This document shows, in pieces, positions 23,622-30,619 of a stretch of 31,820 nucleotides of DNA (the stretch's first letter is position 1; each line of letters begins with the position of its first letter). The translations under genes were made by a program, and so were the position numbers. The notes beneath the pieces were generated by a model that was not told the DNA's origin, did no database searches, and saw only the letters and a program-made list of their open reading frames with translations. Source of the DNA: Acidobacteriaceae bacterium (GTDB taxonomy: Bacteria; Acidobacteriota; Terriglobia; Terriglobales; Acidobacteriaceae); assembly GCA_003165855.1 (NCBI GenBank), contig PMXH01000143.1:35749-67568 (forward strand), written 5' to 3'.

Positions 23622-23729
23622 CGCGCGCCGTTCCAGCACAAAGTTTCCGGTGGTCTTTTAATTTCTCGTGCCCGGCAGCCTTGCGCGGCCTTTCTTGCGC
23701 CAGGAGGCCAAACAAGATCAGGAGGAGCA

Positions 23730-24137
23730 ATGACGTTCTACGATCCCACACTTTACGGTCGTGATGAAGAAGAAGAATTCGGCGACAGCGGCGCCTACAG
23801 CGAGTCGCTCGAAGAAGATTTCGAAGAGGAAGAAGAGGAGGAGGAAGAAGCTGGCACGCCGGAACCGGTGTTGAGTGAGCCGGTGGCGCCCGCTCCTCCA
23901 CCTCCCGCGCCCAAACCCAAACCCGCTGCTCCCGCTGGCGGAGGCGGTGGCCCCAAGAAGCCGGTCGCTAAGAAGAAAGCACCCGCCAAAAAAGCACCGG
24001 CTAAGAAGAAGGCCACCAAGAAAAAAGCGGCCAAGAAACCGGCAAAGAAGAAAGCCGCGAAGCCCGCCAAGAAGAAGGCCGCCAAGAAGGCAGCCAAAAA
24101 GCCAGCTAAGAAAAAAGCCAAGAAAGGCCGCCGCTAA
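23730..24137 (+). CDS. Histone H1-like Lys/Ala-rich protein with acidic N-terminus
   Basis: A 135-residue low-complexity protein in three parts. Residues 1-40 are strongly acidic (Glu tract 31-40), 41-75 are Pro/Ala/Gly-rich, and 76-135 are Lys/Ala repeats of the PAKKKAAKK type ending KKGRR, as in the tails of eukaryotic H1 and bacterial H1-like (HC1/AlgP-type) proteins. The basic tail would bind DNA or RNA non-specifically; the acidic head could tune this binding or contact other proteins. AGGAGGAG six bases before the ATG indicates strong translation, and an intrinsic terminator follows. DNA compaction is inferred from composition. Confidence 0.88.
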   Translation: MTFYDPTLYGRDEEEEFGDSGAYSESLEEDFEEEEEEEEEAGTPEPVLSEPVAPAPPPPAPKPKPAAPAGGGGGPKKPVAKKKAPAKKAPAKKKATKKKAAKKPAKKKAAKPAKKKAAKKAAKKPAKKKAKKGRR

Positions 24138-24158
24138 GAGTAACGAATCCGTGATCAA

Positions 24159-24187
24159 GACCGCGGCTCCGAGCTGCGGTCTTTTCT
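24159..24187 (+). terminator. Intrinsic terminator after H1-like gene
   Basis: Stem GACCGCGGCT with AGCTGCGGTC (one wobble), loop CCG, then TTTTCTT. It starts 22 bp after the stop. Confidence 0.88.
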
Positions 24188-24316
24188 TGCGCCGAACTAT
24201 CTCAGGAACCGAAACGAATCGCGGGTGTTCGAGTCTGCTAGAGCCCTCGTTCCTTTCTGCTCGTTAAGTTCGATGCTGTGAAGTATGCACGGCGAATGCT
24301 CGGTATTCGGTGCTCG

Positions 24317-24607
24317 TTACTTCTTCCCCCCCACCGCTGCCCGGCACTTGCCGTACAACTCCAGCAAATGGGTGGCGTACTCTTCGGGCTTCGATGCCGA
24401 GCCTGTACCTTGAAAACCCACGCCGGACGAAGTGGTTCGGCCATAGCCGGTAGTCATCGCGACAAATTTCATCAAATCGAGTGCGATATCCTCGTCACGA
24501 CGCGCGCTCGCATGCGATCCTGGACCTTCTTCCATGAGTCCTTCTCCTGAACCGGAAATACAAGGAAGTTCTTCCTCTAGTTCTTCGTCGTCTTCCATGT
24601 CTTCCAT
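24317..24607 (-). CDS. Small acidic hypothetical protein
   Basis: A 96-residue protein with a Glu/Asp-rich beginning (MEDMEDDEELEEEL), a Gly/Ser linker and a conserved-looking C-terminal helix, SKPEEYATHLLELYGKCRAAVGGKK. ARRDEDIALDLMKFVAMTTGYG is the most protein-like part. No domain is known to me. The ATG at 24607 has only a weak ribosome site; the frame is open farther to 24670, but the extra residues look like non-coding translation. It is co-oriented with the membrane protein gene 88 bp upstream. Confidence 0.6.
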   Translation of the reverse strand: MEDMEDDEELEEELPCISGSGEGLMEEGPGSHASARRDEDIALDLMKFVAMTTGYGRTTSSGVGFQGTGSASKPEEYATHLLELYGKCRAAVGGKK

Positions 24608-24695
24608 GGGGTTCACCAAACTCCGCCAATGATGATAGCAGGGTCCGTGCCGCGCTGTCGGCACGCGCATCCAGAGGTTTGTCGATTTCCAGTGG

Positions 24696-25178
24696 TCAGT
24701 CGCCGGTGGGCAATTGAAAACCTACTCCCGCCGTGCGCCGCAGTCGAACCATCAACCAAATCGAGGCCACAAATAGAAACGGTGAAGAATAGAACCCTGG
24801 CGCCGGACGCGGAAACGTCACCGACGCCACTGTGTGTCCCAAGATTGTCCCGATCGTGTGCCCCAGGCCGTTCAGAAACATGATGACTGCATAAGCCCAC
24901 GCCAGCGGCCGCAATCCACTCATCCCCCGTGCCGCTACCGGTGTCAGGCAGAACAGCAGTACGCAAACCACGATGTGTCCGGTCAGCCACACCCGGAACT
25001 CAAGCGCGGGCATGGGAAACCAGCTCCAGCGCTCGCGCAAAATAGTCACGGTTGGGTTATACACCGCAAGAAACCCGGTGGAGGCTTCGTCCAGGATGTG
25101 CACCGCGAACGCCACGCACAGCGCAAACCACGCACTGCCAAAGCCCGATGCCGAGAGCGCGGGGGGAGCTTGCCTCAT
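24696..25178 (-). CDS. HXXEE-like four-helix membrane protein
   Basis: A 160-residue protein with about four hydrophobic helices. The first contains AFAVHILDE, followed by a loop FLAVYNPTVTILRERW; the third includes FLNGLGHTIGTILG, and the loop before the last helix has APGFYSSPF. The H-x-x-D-E plus N-x-x-x-H layout recalls the HXXEE domain, with Asp in place of the first Glu. His and acidic residues in the helices could bind metal. The ATG at 25178 has AGGCGG ahead; a TTG nine codons upstream is less likely. Role unknown. Confidence 0.7.
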   Translation of the reverse strand: MRQAPPALSASGFGSAWFALCVAFAVHILDEASTGFLAVYNPTVTILRERWSWFPMPALEFRVWLTGHIVVCVLLFCLTPVAARGMSGLRPLAWAYAVIMFLNGLGHTIGTILGHTVASVTFPRPAPGFYSSPFLFVASIWLMVRLRRTAGVGFQLPTGD

Positions 25179-25281
25179 GAAACCGCCTGTTACAGGAATT
25201 CTCAATCACTCACCGCACAATTAGCAATCTAAAATCGACCGTCGATAGCGCACCGATGGCCACGCCGCAGCAGTCACCGAG

Positions 25282-25674
25282 CTAGCGAGTCACTTCACTC
25301 ATCAGCGCCAGCAAGTTTCCCTCGGAATCGCGAAAGAAGGTCATCCACAAGTCGTGCGTCGGCATCTTCGCGATCAGGTGCGGCTCGTCCTCGAACTGCA
25401 CACCGCTCTCTTTCAGTTTCCCGTATGCCGTCTGAATATCGGGCACGGAAAAATACAGAACCGAACTGGGATGATCGAACTCCGGCTTCTCTGTTCGCTC
25501 CAGCATCAGCCGCACCCCGCCACAATCGAAGAATGCCAGCCCCGGCGGCGCTTTGAAAAGCAGTTTCAATCCCAGCTTTTCCTCGTAGAAGGCCGCCGCG
25601 CGTTCCACATCTTTTGTATGGATGGCGATCTGGCCAAGCCGCGTAATTCCAATTCCCGTCGCCGTAGCGCTCAT
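25282..25674 (-). CDS. VOC-fold protein (glyoxalase/bleomycin-resistance superfamily)
   Basis: A 130-residue protein with two beta-alpha-beta-beta-beta units. The first has LGQIAIHTKDVERAAAFYEEKLGLKLLF and GVRLMLER; the second has SVLYFSVPDIQTAYGKLKESGVQFE and MTFFRDSEGNLLALMSEV. Metal-ligand positions typical of the superfamily are present (H18, E59, E119 by rough count). Members include isomerases, dioxygenases and resistance proteins; the substrate cannot be told. It is divergent from the beta-propeller gene. Confidence 0.88.
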   Translation of the reverse strand: MSATATGIGITRLGQIAIHTKDVERAAAFYEEKLGLKLLFKAPPGLAFFDCGGVRLMLERTEKPEFDHPSSVLYFSVPDIQTAYGKLKESGVQFEDEPHLIAKMPTHDLWMTFFRDSEGNLLALMSEVTR

Positions 25675-25838
25675 GCCTTTGACCTCCGCCGTAAGACCTG
25701 CACAGCTAGCTCCGTTGGCCTGACTAACTATATCCGATGGCTCGAATCGGACCAGCGCCTACCGCTCACCTCCGGATTATCGCTGGCTGTAACCCGCTTG
25801 TCCGTCATGCGAAACTTTCCAATCTATTCAGGGTTGTG

Positions 25839-25854
25839 ACACTCTAGAAAGTGT
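25839..25854. promoter_or_regulatory. Palindrome ahead of beta-propeller gene
   Basis: Perfect 5-bp arms ACACT-N6-AGTGT, 38 bp before the start codon at 25892. No factor is assigned. Confidence 0.3.
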
Positions 25855-25891
25855 TCCACTTGGCAATCGTCTGCACTCCTCTGGGAGTAGC

Positions 25892-27100
25892 ATGCTCTTC
25901 ATGGGGAAGCTTATGCCGATCAACACGCTTGGAACCCCCGCAAAACTCACAGTCGTGACTACACTATCCCTGATTCTGGCCTCGTGCGGGACAAACGCAC
26001 GATTGGCCTGCAACGCCTCCAACAGCAGCGGTGGCACCTGCATCTGCGGCTCGGGACCCGCGGCCTGCCCCATCAGCCCTGGTCCCGAATTCCTCTACGC
26101 CACCACCATCGGGGGCCAGATCCTGGCCTTCAGCATTGATCAGAACAACAACGGAGCCCTTACCGCGATTGGCTCCGTACCCGGTCCCACCACCCTAAGC
26201 CCCGGCCTCACCGCCGTCAGCAATCAGTTTCTGTACGCCTCCGACACCCACAACTCTCAAATCGATGGCTTCTCCATCAGCCAGACAACCGGTGCGCTCA
26301 CCGCGCTCGCGGGATCTCCCTTCTCCACCGGAACTCTCAGTGTTCCGGGCGCCCTGGCCGCGCCCCCCGGAGATCTGGGCTCCCCGGCGAGTAGTCTTCT
26401 CTACGCGGCCGACTCCGCCACGGTCGACACGTTCACCATAAATGCAGCCGGAGCGCCCACAGCGCTTTCAGGATCTCCCTTCCTCCCGGAAGTCGGTTTC
26501 TCTATCGTGGTCGACCCTTCCGGCAGATTCCTCTACGCTTCGGACGATGATCCCCCGGGCGGCATCTTCGCCTTCACCACTGATTCCACAGGAGCGCTGA
26601 CCGCAGTGCTCAATTCGCCGTTCACTATTCCGGGGCAAACAGTTGCCGACAGCCTGCCCATAGGCATTGCCGACAACGGTTCGTACGTTTACGCCGCTCT
26701 CTCCCAAGCGAACCAGATCGCCGCATTCTCCATTGTGAACGGCACCGGCGCGCTCAGTCTCGTGCCGGGTTCACCTTTCTCAGCGGGAACAGCTCCCACC
26801 GCGGTCGTCATGGCTGGCAACTTCCTCTACGCGACCAACTCTTCAGACGGGACCATCTCAGGCTACAGCATCAATTCCACCAACGGCGTGCTGACTCCGC
26901 TTTCAGGCTCCCCTTTCGCCATTGCCGGCTTCTCCTTTGCCACAGATTATTTGGGCCAACATCTCTACGTCGCCGGACTCACGGGCATCCAGGCATTCAG
27001 CGTCGATTTCACCAGCGGCGCGCTCACCCCTGTGTTCGGTTCCCCTTTCCCTGCGATCGGACCCACGCTCTTGACCTTCGTCCAGATCCCTCCACCGTAG
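25892..27100 (+). CDS. Seven-bladed beta-propeller lipoprotein (lactonase/YncE-like)
   Basis: A 402-residue protein with a signal peptide ending in the lipobox LILASC, a Cys/Gly/Ser-rich linker and then about seven propeller repeats. Each repeat has the form FLYAS ... I.GFSI...TGALT.L.GSPF. The fold matches the lactonase/6-phosphogluconolactonase-like propellers common as secreted proteins in Acidobacteria; enzyme activity is not implied. GGGAG sits before the ATG at 25892, though in-frame ATGs at 25901 and 25913 are possible. It would be anchored in a membrane and exposed to the periplasm or outside. Confidence 0.85.
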   Translation: MLFMGKLMPINTLGTPAKLTVVTTLSLILASCGTNARLACNASNSSGGTCICGSGPAACPISPGPEFLYATTIGGQILAFSIDQNNNGALTAIGSVPGPTTLSPGLTAVSNQFLYASDTHNSQIDGFSISQTTGALTALAGSPFSTGTLSVPGALAAPPGDLGSPASSLLYAADSATVDTFTINAAGAPTALSGSPFLPEVGFSIVVDPSGRFLYASDDDPPGGIFAFTTDSTGALTAVLNSPFTIPGQTVADSLPIGIADNGSYVYAALSQANQIAAFSIVNGTGALSLVPGSPFSAGTAPTAVVMAGNFLYATNSSDGTISGYSINSTNGVLTPLSGSPFAIAGFSFATDYLGQHLYVAGLTGIQAFSVDFTSGALTPVFGSPFPAIGPTLLTFVQIPPP

Positions 27101-27104
27101 CGTC

Positions 27105-27122
27105 TGTTCGTTTTTCGTAACA
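27105..27122 (-). promoter_or_regulatory. 18-bp operator-like motif, copy 5
   Basis: TGTTCGTTTTTCGTAACA. All fixed positions match TGTTCG-N5-CGTAACA. It starts four bases after the beta-propeller stop and ends 15 bp before the -35 box of the papain-fold gene. Confidence 0.62.
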
Positions 27123-27137
27123 GGCGCAAACTCTCCG

Positions 27138-27166
27138 TTGCAACATCCCGCCCGGCGTTCTATTAT
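27138..27166 (+). promoter_or_regulatory. Sigma70-type promoter of papain-fold gene
   Basis: TTGCAA (27138-27143), a 17-bp spacer and TATTAT (27161-27166), about 97 bp before the ATG at 27263. Confidence 0.55.
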
Positions 27167-27262
27167 TCGCCCCGCACTCTTCCCCGCAGTACCTGACCGT
27201 TTCATCCTGAACCGGGGATCCTCGGGGATCTCCTAGCCCTTGCTAGAAAGGAATCCGCTGCC

Positions 27263-28117
27263 ATGGCCATAAAGAAACTCGACACTCATTCCACCGATGC
27301 AAGCCGCAGCGTCACCGTCAAGTCGGACCCTACCCGGATTGATCCTCTTAAACTCAAGCTCGGCAAACAGACACCGCGACGCGACCCGCGCACCCTGATG
27401 TTCGCTTCTTACACCACGCCGGCTCTGCCCGCTCCGCCTGCCTCCCTTAACCTCGCGGCAAAGGTCAAGGTCCCCTGGGGCATGATGGACAACGCTCAGA
27501 TCGGCGACTGCACCTGCGCCGCCGCCGGGCACCTCATCATGGAGTGGACCGCAAATGCCCAAGCCAAAATATTCACCCCCTCCGACCAGCAGATCGTAGA
27601 TGCCTACTCCGCCATCACCGGCTACAATCCCGTCACCGGCGCCAACGACAACGGCGCCGTCGAACTCGACGTGCTCAACTACTGGCGGCAGAATGGCATC
27701 GCCGGCCACAAGATTCAGGCTTTCGTCGCTCTCGAGGCCTCCAACCACACCCACATCATGGACGGGCTCTGGATCTTCGGCGGCTGCTACATCGGACTAT
27801 CGTTGCCCAAGACCGCCCAAGCTCAGACTCAGAATCACCGGCCCTGGTCGGTGACCTCGATCGGCACAACCGGCGATGGCGCACCCGGCTCCTGGGGCGG
27901 ACACGCCGTCCCTGTGGTTGCCTACGACTCCCGCAGTCTCACCGTCGTCACCTGGGGGGCTCTGCAATCCATGACCTGGGGTTTCTGGGCGGCCTACTGC
28001 GATGAAGCTTATGCCATTCTCAGCCCGGATTATCTCGATCAGAAGGCCGGTCAGACCGTCGCGCCCAACGGCTTTAACCTGGCCCAGCTACAGGAGGACC
28101 TGGCCGACCTGAAGTGA
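27263..28117 (+). CDS. Papain-fold (C1-like) protein with substituted Asn
   Basis: A 284-residue protein without a signal peptide. The layout matches the papain fold: the oxyanion Gln Q79 is six residues before C85 (QIGDCTC, as in papain Q19/C25), H214 lies in GGHAVPVVAYD, and the NSWG position is VTWG with T230, exactly 16 residues after the His as in papain. Thus Cys and His are kept and Asn is replaced by Thr. It may be a weak protease, a transglutaminase-like or acyl-transfer enzyme, or a non-catalytic binder. It has its own promoter and an 18-bp motif copy. I know no named family for it; the fold is inferred from spacing. Confidence 0.72.
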   Translation: MAIKKLDTHSTDASRSVTVKSDPTRIDPLKLKLGKQTPRRDPRTLMFASYTTPALPAPPASLNLAAKVKVPWGMMDNAQIGDCTCAAAGHLIMEWTANAQAKIFTPSDQQIVDAYSAITGYNPVTGANDNGAVELDVLNYWRQNGIAGHKIQAFVALEASNHTHIMDGLWIFGGCYIGLSLPKTAQAQTQNHRPWSVTSIGTTGDGAPGSWGGHAVPVVAYDSRSLTVVTWGALQSMTWGFWAAYCDEAYAILSPDYLDQKAGQTVAPNGFNLAQLQEDLADLK

Positions 28118-28255
28118 AGTAAAACAACCACAGCACACAAGACTTAAGACTAGCGACCACCGGCATAGGCTCGCTCCGAGCCCCGCGTTCTCTTCTTGCG
28201 CCTGCACGCTTCTCCATTTAGTTTGAAAGAGAGTTCGAAGGAGACGCATTCTATT

Positions 28256-29791
28256 TTGCGTTTAACCCGCCGTGAATTTGCGCAGTCGGCCGTCGCCGCA
28301 GGCATTGCAGCCGGGCTGCCGGCCGGTCTGTTCTCGGCCTGCAGCGTCTCGTCGAACGCGGCGCGCACCGCGGCTTCCGGAGCTCCTTCCCGTTCCCCTG
28401 CCAGGCAGTTTGATACTTCTTCCGAAGCCCCGTTCCCGAAGAACTTCTTCTGGGGCACGGCCACTGCCGCCTACCAGATCGAAGGCGCGTGGAAAGCGGA
28501 CGGCAAGGGCGAATCGATCTGGGACCGCTTCGCCCACACTCCCGGCAAAATCAAGAATGCCGACACCGGCGACGTAACCTGCGACTCCTATCATCGCTGG
28601 CGCGAAGACATCGCGCTCCTGCGGGCGATGAACTTGAACAGCTATCGGTTTTCGATTTCTTGGCCGCGCATTCAGCCCGCGGGATCCGGCCAGGTGAACT
28701 CCAAAGGCGTCGATTACTACAGCCGCCTCGTCGATGCCTTGCTGGAAGCCCGAATCCGCCCTTTCGTGACGCTCTACCACTGGGACTTGCCGCAGACGTT
28801 GGAAGATGCCGGAGGCTGGCCCAATCGCGATACAGCCTCTCGCTTTGCCGACTATGTGGAACTCGTCGCGCGTGCGCTGGGCGACCGTGTTTCCGACTGG
28901 ATGCTGTTCAACGAACCCGCGGCCTTCACCTACCGAGGTTATCTGCAAGGCGAACTTGCTCCCGGGCGCGCCAGCCTCTTCGACTTCCTCCGCGCCACCC
29001 ACACCGTGAATCTGGCGCAGGGAGCGGGATTTCGAGCATTGAAGGCAACGTGCCCCATAGCGCGAGCCGGGACCGCATTCAGCATGTCATCGTGCGAGCC
29101 GGCGACGAACTCCGAAGAAAACAAACTGGCCGCCGAGCGCGCTCATGCCATCACCAACTTGTGGTTCCTCGATCCCGCGCTCAATGGCCGGTATCCCGAG
29201 GCTTTCACATTCCTGCCGGAAACTGCCATGAAGATTAAGTCAGGCGACCTGGACAAGATGCGCGCACCGCTGGATTTCATCGGCATCAATCTTTACTACC
29301 GCACCATCGCATCCGCGCCCACGGCGATGGAACGCCTCTCCCACGCGCAGCAATGGCTGTTCCCGGTGAAGATGGTGGGCGGCCAGCAAGGCCCTAAAAC
29401 CGACATTGGATGGGAGGTTTGGCCGCAGGCGCTCTATGACATGGTCATGCGCATCAGCCGCGACTTCAACCATCCGCAGATTGAGATTACCGAGAGTGGG
29501 TGCGCCTACAACGATGGTCCCGATGCGAACGGCGTGATTCGCGATACTCGCCGCATCGAGTATCACCGTCAGTATCTGCAAGCTCTAGCCCGCGCCATCT
29601 CCGATGGTGCAGACGTGCGCGGCTATCATGCCTGGACTTTGCTGGATAACTTTGAATGGGCCGAGGGGTTCAGCCAGCGCTTCGGCCTGGCCTATGTGGA
29701 CTTCAAGACCCAGCAGCGCACCATGAAGGAATCAGGCTACTGGTACGCAAAGGTCGGTGCGGAAAATGCGCTGCCGCCGGTGATCGCTTGA
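28256..29791 (+). CDS. Glycoside hydrolase family 1 beta-glucosidase, Tat-exported
   Basis: A retaining GH1 enzyme of 511 residues that would cleave beta-glucosides or related glycosides outside the cytosol. It starts with a twin-arginine signal (LTRREFAQSAVAAGIAAGL...). The family opening FPKNFFWGTATAAYQIEG and SYRFSISWPRI follow. The acid/base is E220 in LFNEP, and the nucleophile is E413 in ITESG (usually TENG). The end has WTLLDNFEWAEGFSQRFGL. I start at the TTG at 28256, with AAGGAG 12 bases before; a TTG at 28196 would place 20 residues ahead of the Tat motif. A Cys in LFSAC might be lipidated, but the lipobox is poor. Confidence 0.93.
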   Translation: MRLTRREFAQSAVAAGIAAGLPAGLFSACSVSSNAARTAASGAPSRSPARQFDTSSEAPFPKNFFWGTATAAYQIEGAWKADGKGESIWDRFAHTPGKIKNADTGDVTCDSYHRWREDIALLRAMNLNSYRFSISWPRIQPAGSGQVNSKGVDYYSRLVDALLEARIRPFVTLYHWDLPQTLEDAGGWPNRDTASRFADYVELVARALGDRVSDWMLFNEPAAFTYRGYLQGELAPGRASLFDFLRATHTVNLAQGAGFRALKATCPIARAGTAFSMSSCEPATNSEENKLAAERAHAITNLWFLDPALNGRYPEAFTFLPETAMKIKSGDLDKMRAPLDFIGINLYYRTIASAPTAMERLSHAQQWLFPVKMVGGQQGPKTDIGWEVWPQALYDMVMRISRDFNHPQIEITESGCAYNDGPDANGVIRDTRRIEYHRQYLQALARAISDGADVRGYHAWTLLDNFEWAEGFSQRFGLAYVDFKTQQRTMKESGYWYAKVGAENALPPVIA

Positions 29792-29857
29792 CCGGCAACC
29801 CAGACGGTCAGTTCTGCTGCATGACAAGACTGGCCGTTCCGCAGTTTCACGTCCCAC

Positions 29858-30484
29858 CTACTCCGGGAGTTTCATCCGGTCGCGCTGCTCGGCGAGTTTT
29901 CTCTGCAATGCGGGATTCACCAGCGAAACCGGGACACTAATATCGCCCACTTTGAATTCCGTCGGCTCGAACGTCGCGTATCCATCTTTCGAGCCCATAT
30001 GGCCGGAGATGGTTACCCAGACATCTTTCCCAGCGATCTCGGTGAGAAACCGTCCGTGAACAACGTCCCCCTCGTAGGTCACTTGCTGATCTTTGATGTT
30101 CGGCTCTCCACCCCCCAGATCGGAATCCGGCGAGAGTCCGCCCGTTCCCGCAGCTCCGGCAGCTCCAGCGGCCTGTGCCAGCAAGGCGCCAATTCCGTCA
30201 GAGTTGCTGTGCGCCTCGGTTTTCGGGCTCTGGGATGGCTGCGAACTCTGGCTGGACTGGGGTGCAGCTGATGAATATCCGCCGCTGGCCTGCGATTGCT
30301 GTGATTGTTTCGGGGCTGGCTCGAGCTGGTCTACTTTCTGGTTGAACGATTGGGCAGGGGCCGCGATTACCGCGGGAGTCTTCTGCTGCGCCACCGGAGC
30401 TGGCCTCTTCAAAACCAGAACAAGGGCCAAGAGCGCAACGACAAGCGTCGCGATGCTGAGGATGCGGTCAAGCTTGAGTTTCAT
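29858..30484 (-). CDS. N-terminally anchored Ser/Gln-rich hypothetical protein
   Basis: A 208-residue protein. One membrane helix (about 8-27, ILSIATLVVALLALVLVL) is followed by a long disordered linker rich in Gln, Ser, Pro and Ala (28-120). A compact C-terminal domain of about 80 residues begins near VTYEGDVVHGRF and has WVTISGHMGSKDGYATFEPTEFKVG and SVPVSLVNPALQRKL. The layout suggests a periplasmic protein held at the inner membrane; I do not recognise the domain. The ATG at 30484 is preferred over a GTG two codons upstream. It converges on the beta-glucosidase gene. Confidence 0.75.
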   Translation of the reverse strand: MKLKLDRILSIATLVVALLALVLVLKRPAPVAQQKTPAVIAAPAQSFNQKVDQLEPAPKQSQQSQASGGYSSAAPQSSQSSQPSQSPKTEAHSNSDGIGALLAQAAGAAGAAGTGGLSPDSDLGGGEPNIKDQQVTYEGDVVHGRFLTEIAGKDVWVTISGHMGSKDGYATFEPTEFKVGDISVPVSLVNPALQRKLAEQRDRMKLPE

Positions 30485-30619
30485 GGACACTCTATAACGG
30501 TCAGCCCGGGACAGACAGGCCCAGCATCATCCTACGGGGAACAAGGGCCGGGAATCAGATTACTTAGGTCACGGGTAGGACCGGGTCTCTGGCTAGGTCC
30601 TACACAAGCAATCCGCTGC

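Noticed and set aside
23795..24121. Hydrophobic frame antisense to the H1-like gene
   Set aside because: Lys/Ala codons read backwards give Phe/Leu/Ala runs; the membrane-like look is an artefact.
25892..27100. Internal tandem DNA repeat in the propeller gene
   Set aside because: The recurring GSPF-type modules are protein-level blade repeats; the DNA is not tandemly duplicated.
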